A program made the position numbers and the translations under genes. DNA of 64,000 nucleotides, from the NCBI GenBank assembly GCA_021464245.1, contig JADCRB010000024.1:1304181-1368180 (forward strand), in the 5' to 3' direction. The stretch is from Carallia brachiata (taxonomy: Eukaryota > Streptophyta > Magnoliopsida > Malpighiales > Rhizophoraceae). Below, piece by piece: positions 13,846 through 26,600 of the stretch (positions within the stretch are counted from its first letter, which is position 1; each line of letters begins with the position of its first letter). The notes below the pieces were generated by a model. It saw nothing but the letters and a program-made list of their open reading frames with translations. It had not been told where the DNA came from and searched no databases.

Positions 13846-14406
13846 CTATAGACACCGATTTTAATATAAAAAAAAAAGAAGAAGAAGATTATAAGTCAAT
13901 AAAATGAAAAACGTTCCGGTTGAATTAGTGTTTTTTGTCAATTCAAAACGTTGAAACTTTCAGCGAGATCCATGAACAGCAGCGATATTCACAGAGAACG
14001 ACATCGTTGTTAGATTCTGTGTTATCCGTAGACGTGCGCGATTCGTCCGCTCGGACCGTTCCACTTAGACATCGTAAAGGGTTTTTTTTTTTTTTTTTAA
14101 CAACCAAGTTCAAGCCTTCAAGGACATTGCTTGTTTGTTTGTTTGTTTTTTTTTTTTTAATTCAACGGCCCCTAATATAACCATGAAAACACATTGTTTG
14201 TAATTTATTTTTTTTAGTCTTACAAAAAGTTTAGAAGTCAAGGAGATGTCTTTAGTTAAAGGACAAGAAATACTTATAGATCACTAAAAATTTACAGTAA
14301 AATTTACGTATCACTCATTCACACTAAACTTTAACAACAGTCAACACAATTCGAACTCAAAATCAATTGTATCAAGAACCATACTCTCAATCTCTGAGCC
14401 CAACTT

Positions 14407-14462
14407 TTTTTTTTTTTTGATAATAGATCACTTTCATAAATTACTGGGTAATAATACACATG
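14407..14462 (-). mobile_element. Severely 5'-truncated LINE-type insertion (56 bp)
   Basis: A perfect 16-bp duplication, TCTCTGAGCCCAACTT, lies at 14391-14406 and 14463-14478. Between them is a T run followed by about 43 nt. Read on the minus strand it is a short unique 3' end followed by poly(A), as expected for a truncated LINE copy. Copy A of the duplication lacks it. Confidence 0.55.
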
Positions 14463-14942
14463 TCTCTGAGCCCAACTTGATAGACTAATGTTCATATTTT
14501 TGTCATTTTTTTTGGGCTTTAGCTAATCTGACTAAAAGTTCATTCTTGAGAATATTAAAGGGAGATGTGTGACGCAGGCTGGGTTTGAGTCCCTGCTGGG
14601 ATGGCGGGGGGCGTGCTAACGCCCACCCACATTGTTTGTGATTTCTTTTTTTTTTGGGTCAAAATTGTTTGTGATTTCTCCTGCTTCTGTTTTACGCAGA
14701 ACCTCATCATCAATCCCAATCTCGGAGACACATTCGTCCAGCCCACGAAATCTGCGGCCTATCCAAACGAAAACGTGGGCTCAGGATGTCAAGTTAATTA
14801 TAATAATTTTGAATGCCAAAATCTCTGTACTATCTTCTCCAGATTATAAATTAACACAAGTCACACCCCAAGTCCTGATATGTGATGAAGCCACAAAAGG
14901 AGGCCATTTGTTTTCATGTGTTTATAATACTTTCCATTCCAT

Positions 14943-15081
14943 GGAGGACGGGACATTGCCTAGTGGTTGAGGTATGATGTTTCTAATCTTTGAGTTTGGA
15001 GTTCAAACCACAGACTTGAGGTCTATCTTCTCTCTTTTATTTTTAAACTATTAGTTTCGATAGAAAAAAAAAAAAAAAAAC
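14943..15081 (+). mobile_element. tRNA-derived SINE, copy B
   Basis: An A-box-like TAGTGGTTGAGG near 14961 and a B-box-like GGAGTTCAAACC at 14998-15009 precede a 17-nt A tail. Target duplications ACTTTCCATTCCAT (14929-14942) and ACTTTCTATTCCAT (15082-15095) differ at one base. The ends and boxes are clearer here than in copy A. Confidence 0.7.
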
Positions 15082-15455
15082 ACTTTCTATTCCATCTTTG
15101 TGGGTTTTGTTGTGCTCACTTTCGGCCGGGCAATTGAGCAAAATGGACAACATATGTGGATCATACAAAAGTGTCAGCAGATAAAGAAATAATTGTCGTT
15201 TGAGAAGCATGCAGCTTGGTGGGGGTTAAGACATCTAGCTAATCCAGCTTTCATGTAGAATTAAATAAAACACAGTGAGATTTTCTCACTTTATTCACTT
15301 AAAATTAAAATTGAGTTAAATTAACTCAATGCCAAATATTCCAGGAAAAAACAACAAAATACTAATCTTTTTATCTCTTTAGTCATGGATATACCAAAAG
15401 ATACATACCATTATAATTAAATGAAAATGATTAATCTTAATTTTCGTTTTCTCAA

Positions 15456-15473
15456 TATATATATATATATTAT
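15456..15473. repeat. (AT)n microsatellite
   Basis: A short dinucleotide run lies in the 3' flank of the RAM1-like gene. Confidence 0.8.
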
Positions 15474-15757
15474 CATCAGGTCTCTTAAATTATGATTTAC
15501 ATAATAAAAATAATTTATTTTTATTCTTATTAATTTCACGCTACCTTCCCATAATTAAAAATAAGACTACTAGATGTGAGTTGTCCCTCGGAACTATCCT
15601 TTAACAATTATAGTAAGCATCATCCCCAACAAATTAATTAGAACATTAAAGACAAACAGCTGATTTCATTACATCAACATTAATTAATTGTATGTGAAGC
15701 AGGAGATGACTCATTTTCTTTGTCACGTATGGGCTGCACACAAACATATTGATCTCA

Positions 15758-18503
15758 TCAGCAACGCCAAGCAGAAGCAGCTACAATGGCTCTATCTTCC
15801 CAACCCAAAAGCAAGCAACCCTTGTCCTCCGTCAATCTATACCCTTCACAAGAATACAATCCTAACAATATTTTGGACTGAGTCACCGCGTTTGCACTCA
15901 GTGGCACCCCTTTGAACCCTTTCCCTTCCATGATCTTCCTCCACTTCTCCAGCCTCTCGTGCCTCTCCGTCCGCTCCGGTCCCTCGCAGGCCACGATGTT
16001 CCTTATCTCCGGAGCAAATAAGTACTGCTCCACCTTCGCGCGCTGCGGGGAGTCCGGTGGAAATGTTGCGTCCAAGGAGTCGAATATTGCTGAATAATAG
16101 TGCAATGCCTCCAGGAACCTGCCTAAGAAGTATGGGCCATTGTGGCTTGCTTCCTGTTCAACCAGTGTCACGATGTTTGGCGCTTGGTCTCTTATCATTG
16201 CCAATAGGTTTCCTAGACAATTTCCCGGGACGCGGTGGAGCCGGTTGACGGAGTTGACGGCCAGAGCCTCGCCGACCCTTCTGTTGAACATGTGGGGTTT
16301 GATGTCTTCTAATTCTTCCGCAATTGGATGAAATTCAAACGGGACGTGGAGAGAATGAGCTAATTCTGTCAAGCACCGGCCAGTCTCTGTAACACTTTCT
16401 ATGGTGGATCCGACGCCTGTTATCCGAAGAAACGGAGCACCGCCTGGTCTGGCTGCTAAGGCTTGCATGAAAGCCGGCCACTGATAGCCTTGAATAATGT
16501 CAAGGTCGATAACATGAACACGTTCCTCTGCTTCAAAGGCCTCAAAAATGGCTTGATTGGCGGTGAAATGAGCAAACTTTATGTACGGGCAAGCTTGGTA
16601 GAGAATTTGGTAGATTTTAAGAATTTCAATGGAGTTTGGAGGGAAAGGTGAGAAGGGTGTTGCGCTAGAGGTACTGGTATTACTACTACTTGTGGCCTTA
16701 GTGGTAAGGGTTGCAGCAAGCCTAGCACTCAAGGCCTCGGTGAAGCAGGAGGCGACTCTTTGCATGGAGTCACCCAGTGGTGAAGCAACTCTGTTAAGGT
16801 GATGAAGATATCTTTTTGCCAGCATGTAGTCCTCTTTCGCCACTGCTTCAGCACAAGCAAGTAGGAGGTGCACTAGTTGAAGCCCACTATCTTGCTCCTT
16901 TACATATACGTAATATACACATGTATACATAAAAATAAGGGTCATAATTAATATCCATCGATCTAATTGATTATAAGTTAGACACCAATTAGAGAGCCAA
17001 AGGGGGATTTTAGAAAGAAAGAGGAAAAAACTTGATATACAAACAAAAATACACACATTAGTATATACATGATTTTTTTTTTTGGGAAAAATTTAAGGTT
17101 TCAGGATTTAGAATATAGAATTTAGGCAACATTCATTCAAATTTAAGTTTTAATATTGAAAAATAAAAAAATATTCATTCCGGCGCAACTCAGTATATTG
17201 CACTTGGTATACTTAATTTGGCCCTTTTGAAAAAAAAAAAAACAGAGACTACTGCTGGACGGTAAAATTTATAGGAAAATATTTCTTAGAATTCTTTAAA
17301 TGGATTCAAAGTGGTATGAAAGTGATATGAATTATTTGTTGGATGACTGAATTTAAAAAAAAAAAAGACAAATAAATTATTAAATATTATCGAATGAATG
17401 TACTGTATAATAATTTTAATACATCTAAAGTACGGTTACGGAGAATTTTACGTCCTCGCTTAATAAAACATCTTAATTGATAAAAATTTTAGTGTCCGTA
17501 GAATTTGCTCAAGAAAAGAGAAGGAAGACAAAGTAAATTTCACCTGTTCAGTACTAACTTGGAGGGGAACCATCAGGCTGTGATTAAGATTTTGTTGACG
17601 AGATGTTGGAGTGGTTTCTTCTGATGGCGTTGCCTGCTGTTGTTGTTGCTTCTCTAGCTGGAGTTCTCGTTGTAGTTGCTGTGACAAAGATGCTGTAGAA
17701 GTTCCTCCAATAGAGCCCAGCTGATAAATATCCGTGTCCTGCGTTGTCAATTGAGAGCCAGCCGATGATGTTTCACTAACCGATCCGCAAAACCTGGAGG
17801 AATTTGGCATTTGCAAGCAATCTATCATTGCAGGAACGGCCGCTGATGACATATCAAACAATTGCGTTGAACTTCCTTGTCCACTAATGCGTGCACCTGC
17901 CGCTGAAACTTTATTTGGCTGGTACCCTTCTTCTTCGTACCCGCCTTCTCTCTGATAATCATCCAAGAAATCTTCCATAGACACAAGTGGCAAAGAAAGG
18001 CTCTCAAGGTGCATAAATTGATTATTTGGAGAGTTAAACACCTTGTGAAGTGGGCTTTGTCCTTTCCCTTTGCCGCTGCTGCTGCTACTAAAATTTCCGA
18101 TTCCAAGCTGAGACAAAAGGCGCGGAGGAGAGCTTCCTGATCCTGAACCTGAAAGGCTCTGCCCTTGCATTGATTGAAAGTAGTTACAACAGTAGCTGGA
18201 GGCTTGCGGTGACGGCATGCTCCTCACTGGCGATGACACCATGTAGTCACCTTCAACCTGATGATCGGAGAAGAACGTCTCCCAAACAGAATTATCTGGG
18301 GACTGCATTTCCATGTCCCCGTCTAGCTCAAATTTGACTCCAGGGAAGCTCAGGCTTGGTGGGGTTAGGCTATTTTGCTCAGATATTTTCTTGCCAGACT
18401 CAGAAAACGATGACCCATTAGGAGAAGTTGGCTCCATCTTGTTACTGACTGAGCTCTCGCTCCTCTGATTAGGCGCCATGCTTCCACACTGGGAGTTTAT
18501 CAT
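15758..18503 (-). CDS. RAM1: GRAS transcription factor, RAM1-like, 2 exons, 699 aa
   Basis: Nuclear GRAS-domain regulator. Exon 1 is 18503-17544 (320 codons) and exon 2 is 16897-15758, with a GT-AG intron in phase 0. The N-terminal third is disordered and Ser/Gln-rich with a poly-Q run, and begins MINSQCGS. The GRAS domain fills exon 2: leucine-heptad repeat I starts at residue 326 ([14 protein letters not shown]), the VHIID motif (VHVID) is at 447-451, followed by leucine-heptad repeat II, the PFYRE region, and a SAW region ending in SAWRC. The phrases [28 protein letters not shown] and [20 protein letters not shown] match what I remember of RAM1, which switches on lipid-supply and arbuscule genes in roots colonised by arbuscular mycorrhizal fungi. 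The gene is intact. GRAS membership is certain; the RAM1 clade is a recollection, not a tree. Confidence 0.8.
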
Positions 18504-21500
18504 ACTATTTTTCTCCAGCTAAATTTCTTGCAATTTCACTAAACCTTTTCAATTTCTCCAGAGAAAAAATCAAAGGGGGGATGATTATTGAGCCTGCTGG
18601 TGATGTTTCTGAATTTTCCTCACATGAAGATTATTTTTGCTAATAATTGAGCTTTAGGCATGGGGGTCAGGCAAAACAAAACTATAGAGAAAGACGCCTG
18701 GAGTTATGTTTTTTTCTCTTTTTATTTGAGAAAAATTTTGTCCCTATGTCCAGTTTTTCCTGGAAAGTGAAAGAGGATTAAAGACAAAATCTTGCTCCGG
18801 TCTTATGTGATTGGAATTTTGGATTCTGTCATTGCACGAAGTTTTCACTACAAAACTGTAAGCTGTTTCCTCTGGGGCTTCATTTTGTCTTACCTGTTCT
18901 AACGGTTTTAGACTTTCAGTAAACGTTTTTTTGGTTTACAGAAAAAAAAAAGAAAAAGTTTAGAGATAGGATGAGTGCCTTCACCCAATGTTAGAGAATA
19001 CTTATGGACCGTAATAATAAATTTATAGCAAGATTTACACATTCCTCATCAAAAAAAACCTAACATAACAATTAATAAGATTTGAAATCGAGAGAAAAGA
19101 TATCAGGAGCCAACTGCAAACTTTTTGACGAAAATAATGGTTGTACAATATGACAGCTTGGATCGCTGGGTCCCAGGTTTTCTTTGGGGCCGGCCCAGGT
19201 GTGAACAAGGAAACTTGTGGAATATCTTGGATTATTTTTCGGCACCTACACCGTTGATAGACTGCTTTTGAATTTGCTGTAGATGTTGGATTGGTGCGGA
19301 CATGTATTTGCTGATGGAAAATAATAAAGACAACTAATGTAATATGCTATTAGTAGTCAATCCAGTCTTTAGAGGACCTTCACATTGTATGCTGATGAAA
19401 ACTTTTGGACACTTTTTAGTTATTAATTTTAGGTTTTGTGATAGTTTTAGGTTTTGTAAGTTCAAATTTTTTGAGGAACATAGGATTTATAAAATAATAA
19501 TAATAATAATAATAAATCATTTTTTATCGTATAACTCACAATCTAATAGTTTTTAAGATAACGAATAACAATAATAACTTCAGCAAGGCGATTTGAAGGA
19601 AAATGACTAGTTAACAAATGCACGAGTTACACAAATTTGGAGAAACTGGAGTTTGGAACTCTTAGCTGTTAGCACGACAGCAATTCTAGTTTTTTTCTTT
19701 CGTCCAATGCGAACATCTTGCCGGTATAATATGCAACTGAAGACAGAGGACAGATCAATAAACGGAAGTGACTTTTCGTGGGCTGCCAAGAAAAAAAAAT
19801 TAGCAACATGCCCAATCCGGGTATAAGAAAATGGATATTTGGAATTTGTTACTCTTAATTTTGAAACTTTTGATTTATTAGATTAATAGTAAAAATTGCG
19901 TTGATAGTTTTCTTTAAGAGAGCGGTAAAATTGTGCCATGGCTCTTTGTGATCTTATGATCGAAGGATTTCGTTTATATTATGAGATTATAAGTTTAAAT
20001 ATATCGTTGTCTAAATGTTTAGTAGGATGAAATGTATATTTAACTTTACAAACTTCACATAATTATGAGCAAGACTAGTGACCTTTATTTGATACCGCAT
20101 AATTCGCTTTTAATATATTTAGTGTAAAAGTCTAACCCTATGTGTAATACAATTAGTATATGAGCTCTACTTTCCCATTTATCAAACAAAAAAATGAAAA
20201 GAAGTTAAAGTTGTGATTTCAATCTCATTTATGCTCTTGGGCTTCACTAATAATAGAAACTTTAATTGTATATATATTCAAAATCAAGGAATTGAATTTT
20301 CTGTCTGCAAAATAGGAATTACCAATTGCAATCCTCGAAAACTTTTCATTCATCGACGTGACTCTTATTAATACTTAACAAATCCTATTTACTGTAATCA
20401 ATGGTTGAAAACCCCTTGTTACTTGCCCTATGTAACTGCAATTTGTATTGATTAAGAGGCTAGGCATGGATGGCAATAAAACTACAAAAGACAACTTAAT
20501 AGGTTAAAACCCATTGTTAAAATGATAATATATATATATATTTTACTATCATGACAAAATACAATTCATTGTCTTACGCTTGTTCTGCCATGAATGGCTA
20601 ATAAGTACATAACATGCTCCAAAATTCTCCGTGCAAGTGTCCAAAACCCTATGCTTGCTTTTTATCCTGCTAAATTCTCATTTTGGCTTATGGCCAACAC
20701 ACTGTCCTTCAAATGGGACAAAAAAAGAATAGGTCAAACAAGGAGAAATTTCACTTCATTACACATAATTTCAACTTGTGTGGAAATGTAAAGAACGGGA
20801 ATACAGAGTTCAGGAGAAAGTAAAATTCTAGCTTTTACCATAGTTACTCGGACATGGGAAATTCTTCATAATAACTCAATGGTAAGGACGAATAGACTTC
20901 AAGTGAGAACTGCAGGCCATGCTATCAACCCCATAGTTTATAAACTCGCAATCTCTCCTTAATCTTTGAAATACAGCTAAACACATCCAAAAAATGTGCC
21001 ACGGGCAAAATGTGAAATGTAGAGTCATATATATGAAGTCTTGTATTTGTTGTTGTTGTTGTTTTTTTCTTAATTTCTGATTTGATTTTTTTTTTTTGTG
21101 AGTTTATCTTATTTACGATCTTATATCATACAATAGATAAGTTTTACTTGAAATAAAAAATAAATTTATATGACATAAGATAATAAATAAATTATATTTT
21201 AAAAAAATAAAATTAGTAAACACGTTTTTTTTTTTTTTTATATATTATCTTTTGCCTAAGATCTATGAAGGACCCCATTTGTTTGGGTGTGACTGGCCTC
21301 CCGTGAAGTGATTAGAATCTGCGTCCGCCCTTGGCGAGGAGAAGCTACAAGATAAAAAGAAAAGATGAAAAAACAAAATCTAAAGTTGAGCCATAGGGAA
21401 AATCGTCAGATCGTCGGTGGCGCCGCCCTAAGCCTTGTATTTGCCAAAGAAATGAAGTTTTTGTCCTCAACTTAACCCTTCTTGATTCCTAGGCCGTTAG

Positions 21501-23251
21501 GCGGCACATCTCCCTGCACCCTTCTCACATTTTCAAGCCATTTTGTATTACACAGTCACACTCCGAGCTCCCTTTCTTATTTCACTTGTTTTTTTTTTTT
21601 TTTTCTGTTTGATTTCTTGACTTAATTGACAAAACAAAAAAAAAAACAACCAATGAAAATAATTTCTAGAAATACATAATAACCTTACTATATTTTTAGA
21701 CTAGGTATTGATGCGCTGCTTCATGTGGATATGATTAGTGTGGCAATACCTGAAAACGGTCTAGTAGTATAATTATTTATTCATGTTCTATGTTTTATGT
21801 TCCTTTCAAAAAAAAAAAAAAAAAGGAAAAAGATAACTTAAACTTATAATATGGTATACATATTTATAGTACCAATTTTAGGAGAACTGCCCTTGCACGT
21901 CCTCTTTGATCCAACCTCGTTTCTTGAGAACTGCATTGAAACCCTCTTATTCATTTCAAACTATTCTTTACAAAACTCTACAATTTTACCACGAGCAGTG
22001 AAGTTCAGTTCGACTCCTTGTCTTTACATTACGACATTATATTGCAATTTCATTTGAATATGATTTGGGGTTATATCCATCTAGCCCTGCGTTGCCGAGT
22101 TTCTTTATCAATTAAAAAAAAAAAATCACAAAGCACCTGATTTGCATCATTATTTAAATTCAACTTGGCATAATGCGATGATTTTGAGATTCGCCATATC
22201 AGTTAATAAACATATATTTTTGTTTCTTCAATGACTTATTTTGGCTTATTTGAATGCACTATCCAATTAAGTTAGCTGGGGTCTATTTTTCTCTTCCTTC
22301 CATCTTATTTGGTCACTAATTGCCTAAAGGAAGTAAATTTTAGAACACAATTTGCGAGAAATAACAGTGTTTGAGCTCAGTATTGCTTCGTAAGTAAAAG
22401 AACTTGCAAAGAATAAAATTAAAACTTACGGCTCAGCAACCAAATTAGTTAAGATCCCAGCCATTTCAAATTATTTACATTTTGATTAAAAAATTTAGAA
22501 AAATAGAGTAGACCTTAAAAATTGATGGACAACTGATGATTTGGATGGTATCATATATTCTTTCATGACAAAAAAAAAAAAAAAAAAAACCTTGTTTCTA
22601 ATGAATTCTTCTATGTGCTAGGAGCCTAGAATGTATGTTAAAATTCAATAGGCCGTTGCAATAAAGCCAGCCTGCCTATTGCCTAAGCTAAGTACTGATT
22701 TTAATCAAGGACCCCCTTCCCATTGAAACAGTAAAAGCTACCGTCCAAAGGATTCTTTAAAATGCTGCAAACAAACGAAAACAATTTCTTTAGGACTCTG
22801 CATTTCATCTTCGTTAGACTGTTCATAGGCAAAAGTAGGCCTAGGTTCAGGCGCTTTTTTTTTAGACAATCCGAGTTATCTCGTTCAGTGATTTAGAGTA
22901 ATCTTTTTTTGACAGAATTTTAAGGTAACACTTCTGTTTGTTCAATTTTTGAACCCAAAAATGACTCAAAAAAAAATTTTTTGAACCCAAAAAAGGGTTT
23001 TTTTTTAAATTAATCCTGGCCACTACATTATCAAAATAAAAAAAATCCAATTATTACAAATTTTTTGCCTTAAATCTCGATCGCATTTGAAGCTTTGACT
23101 CAACGGGGTGAAATTGAAACTTAGTCTTTATTTGATATGGAGAAAGAAGGTTAGATGATAGTGAAAATAAAATATAGTTAATTATCTGAAAAAAAAATGT
23201 GGAATTAGTAGAAAGGAAAACGAGGAATCAAGAACATAATTTTCTGGTTTG
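18504..23251. other. Long intergenic region, including the RAM1-like gene's upstream region
   Basis: No gene is supported in this 4.7 kb. Open frames are short and AT-rich. Near 18955-19100 there is a degenerate repeat resembling sequences at 1840-2010 and 14215-14400. An (AAT)n run lies at 19494-19516 and several poly(A)/poly(T) runs near 21223, 21590 and 22570 hint at old retroposons. I found no canonical palindromic CYCLOPS-type box or P1BS element by eye. Confidence 0.5.
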
Positions 23252-23256
23252 GTTAA
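23252..23256. repeat. 5-bp target site duplication, left (GTTAA)
   Basis: It is identical to 30671-30675 immediately beyond the 3' LTR. The size is that expected for Ty1/copia integrase. Confidence 0.9.
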
Positions 23257-24718
23257 TGTTGGAAAATTCACACCCCATGCATACATTAAGAAATTGTTAC
23301 TAAGTGTGAATTCATGTTTTGATGATGAGTGTTTTGATAATGAGCTATGAACCAATCTAACATAAGTACAAGTGAATTTCATTTGTATGTTCTTCAAGTA
23401 TACAATTCAGGTTCAAGAAGTCCAAAGAGGTACACATATGCCATCTTACACGTGCATGGAAGTGCATGGAAGAGAAATATCACATTGGGCCTTATTAAGC
23501 TACTATCTTATAAAGACAGCATAAGAGCAAATCTGTTTGGACAGATTCCAGGTACTAAACTCACTCACTTGAGATATATTTTGGCCTAAAATATATATTT
23601 TGGCAGGACTATAAGTCTAGTTTCAAATGAGCTTGGTCGTGCAATTTTTGGAGCCCTAGAGAAAAACTTATGAATTTTATACCAAGAGGGTGCAAGCTGT
23701 CAGGAACTTTCAGTGCACATGGAGTTAATTGCAACGGCTGCCTAGAAGAGCACACGACGATTTTGAATGTGAAATTTTGTGTGTAGATTCTTTGTTCTGT
23801 CTTAATCAATGCAAAAAGAATCACATCAAAATTCCAAGCCATCTGCAAGATATTACCGTTCTACTAAAAGTGTGCAGACTGTCTAACGGAACTTTAACGT
23901 CTGTATTCAAACATTTATTTGACTATGCTATACTCATTCAAAAATAGTCAAATTTGGTGGGTAGAGAGCTCTGACAGTCTACTAAATAACAAAAAAGGAA
24001 TCGCAATTTTTCAAGCTGTCTGTATCAAGTTATAGCCGTTCAACCAGAAGGTGTCAAACAAGAGAATCAATGCAAAGCTGTCAAGAGGGAAACAACAAGG
24101 TATGCATGCAACCCATGGCAACGGCTCTAACAAGTTGCTAACCTATCTTGCAGCTTTAAACATCACTTGAAGATGTTTTACTTGTGAAGAAAGTTATATT
24201 CAACCATTGCACAATCTCTCTCAAGGCAAAAAGGCTTTCTTTACTCTAAGTGCTTTTATTGTAAAACTAGCATTCAAGCTAGTAAGTTTCATTTGTATTG
24301 TAATACATTGTGAGAATAGGTGAGAGCTCTCAAGTGGGACTTGTGAGGATCATCTTGTAAGGAGTTAGGGTTGAACTCCAAGAAGGAAAACCTAAAAGAA
24401 AAGGGAAAGTGGTGTTGGCAAGTGGGACTTGTGCAACAAGCGTTTTGAAGGCGGACGCAAGGGTGTTTGCGGAGTCTTCTTGTAAACTGTACGGTGGTGA
24501 TTGGTGCGCCCAAAGGCACCCATAGTTGAACTCTCAAGAATCTCCAAGAGAGGGATTGTTGAGAAGACCAAGGACGTAGCCATTTGGTGAACCTTGTAAA
24601 AATCGGTATTGTATTTCTTTCAATCTCTTGTTTACATTCATTTGCAGAAATTTTATTTGAGGATTTCATTGGTAAAGCCTATTCACCCCCCCTCTAGGCT
24701 TCACCCAAGGGACCAACA
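23257..24718 (+). repeat. 5' LTR (1462 bp)
   Basis: It runs from TGTTGG to CCAACA. By eye it differs from the 3' LTR by about ten substitutions and about ten small indels. Confidence 0.93.
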
Positions 24719-24720
24719 TT

Positions 24721-24732
24721 TGGTATCAGAGC
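24721..24732 (+). promoter_or_regulatory. Primer binding site (tRNA-Met type)
   Basis: TGGTATCAGAGC, complementary to the 3' end of plant initiator tRNA-Met, starts two bases after the 5' LTR. This is the canonical copia position. Confidence 0.9.
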
Positions 24733-24770
24733 TTAACCTCACTTGTAAGGCTTAACATCCTTGAGGGATC

Positions 24771-26058
24771 CCCATGGAATCCTCATAATGAAAACAAGAG
24801 ACCTTTCTTTGATGGTAGTGATTTTCAATACTATAAAGATCATATGGAAAGTTATCTTAAATTTAAGGGGATGAAAGTTTGGCAAAGTGTAGAAGAGGGA
24901 CCATATGTTCCTAAGGAAGAAGTTGTTGATGATAAGGGAGTAAAAACCTTGAGAGTAAAACCAATAGAAAATGGGATGAAGAGGACTATAAGAAAAACCA
25001 AATAGATGAAATAGCATATTATTATTTGAAAACGTCCATAGCTAGAAGTGAATATAACACCATCAAACATTGTAAAAATGCTAAGGAAATTTGGAATACA
25101 TTGGTCTCTCAAATGAAGGGACATTAAAAGTTAGGAAAGTTAAACTTGGCATGCTTATGAAAGACTTTGAACTTTTCACTATGAGACCAAATGAATCGGT
25201 TAAAAGTGTGTATGATAGACTCATGATTATTGCTAATGGACTAACCGATCTTGGCAAAGTGTTTGGAAAGGGTGAACTTGTGCAGAAATTAATGAATTCG
25301 ATGAATGAGGAATACGAAATGAAGATTAATGCCATTGAAGAAACTCACAACGTGGAGGAGCTAACCATGGAAGAGTTACTTGGGTCCTTGATGACTCATG
25401 AGATCAAACTCAAAAGGAGAAGTGCATTACCACAAGTAGAACCATCCTCAAAAAATGTAGCACTCATGGCCCTAGATGATGACGATGAAAGTGACAATGA
25501 GGTAATGGATCTTCCCTCTTATGAAGAACTTAGAGAAGCTTTTGATGATTTATTGATCACTTTTAAAAGGAAATGTAAACAATATAAAGAGCAAAAGAAA
25601 GCATGTGAAAAACTTTTGTTAGAGAAAGATGAAATTGTATTGGAAAATAGTCTTTTAAAAGAAGAACTTGAAAATGCTAAATTAGATCATAAATCAACTT
25701 GTAGTGAGTTAAATTTTGTTAAACAAGAGCTTGCAATATCTAAAGAGGCTCCTAACATCAAAGACAATTTACATCATGTTTTGGAAAAAGAAGTTGAGGA
25801 CCTTAAAGAAAAGAATCTAAATTTAGAAAAGTCCTTTTCAAAATTCACATTAGGTAGCAATAAGTTAGATGAGATGTTATCTTGTCAAAAGAAATTTTTT
25901 AACAAATCCGGTTTGGGATACCTCACTAAAAACAAGACTAATCTCATAAAAGAGAAGAAAAATGTTGTATCATGTTTTTATTGTCATAAAAAGGGACACA
26001 AATTTCATGATTGTAGACTTAGAAGACCTAGTGATCCCAACAAGTCCTACATTAAAAA
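24771..26058 (+). pseudogene. Retrotransposon gag, frameshifted
   Basis: Copia-type gag is recognisable over the whole span but not in one frame. The first part (PFFDGSDFQYYKDHMESYL) has no in-frame start ATG and runs into a frameshift near 24955. A second shift lies near 25105. The frame from about 25106 to 26058 then encodes the rest: the gag_pre/UBN2-like helical region, a charged coiled-coil-prone stretch, and a CCHC zinc knuckle (CFYCHKKGHKFHDC) near 25974-26015. Capsid protein could not be made from this copy. The breaks are old or copied, because the LTRs are young. Confidence 0.85.
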
Positions 26059-26208
26059 ATTATGTGTCATCTTCTAAAGTTTGGACAAAGCCTAATAAAT
26101 TCAAACAAGTATGGATGGTTAAAGATTCATTGAAGAAGAATGATTGTTGTAACATTGAAGGACCCAAAAAGATATGGGTACCAAAATATTCTACATCTTG
26201 TTTTGTAG

Positions 26209-26600
26209 GTGGACAAGTGCTTGAAGGCAACATATTTTAAAGAAGATGCCATTTGGTACCTTGATAGTGGATGTGCAAGGCATATGACCGGAGAAGCATC
26301 ATTTTTCTCCACACTAAAAAGCAAGGATGGAAGATGTGTCACGTTTGGAGACAATGGAAAAGGCAAAATAATTGGGGTTGGCACTATAGGTAACAATGTA
26401 TCAAGTTTTATTGAGGATGTTGCTTTGGTAAGTGGTTTAAAGCACAACTTAATTAGCATTAGCCAAATGTGTGATAAAGGTTTTAAGATATTATTCAAAC
26501 CCATGACTTGTGAATTATATGATCCCCATACTAAAGCATTGAGATTTGTAGGAAAAAGAATAAGTTGTGTAATGCATGTGCTTGTTAAGACCCTAAGGTT
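26209..26600 (+). pseudogene. Copia protease/pre-integrase fragment
   Basis: The peptide contains WYLDSGCARHMTG, the retropepsin active-site region of copia elements (DSG triad), followed by the usual VTFGDNGKGKIIGVGTIG and LVSGLKHNLISISQMCDKG strings. The frame leaves recognisable pol sequence after GKRISCVMH near 26578. No GAG-pre-integrase zinc finger, integrase DDE, reverse transcriptase or RNase H follows, so pol is truncated here by replacement sequence. It lies just downstream of gag and is not joined to it in frame. Confidence 0.85.

Larger units (their letters stand above)
13939..15406. repeat. Segmental duplication copy B (partner at 1168-2852)
   Basis: This direct-orientation partner of copy A shares the landmarks listed there. 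It ends about 350 bp beyond the stop codon of the RAM1-like gene. It lacks the 409-bp MITE found in copy A but has gained a 56-bp LINE-like insertion (14407-14462) and further sequence around 14480-14640. It contains the same SINE as copy A. Similar placement beyond the 3' ends of two different genes may be chance. Confidence 0.85.

Noticed and set aside
24289..24669. 126-codon minus-strand frame, and its counterpart near 30239-30469
   Set aside because: Both lie wholly within the retrotransposon LTRs and repeat in both copies. They are non-coding LTR sequence.
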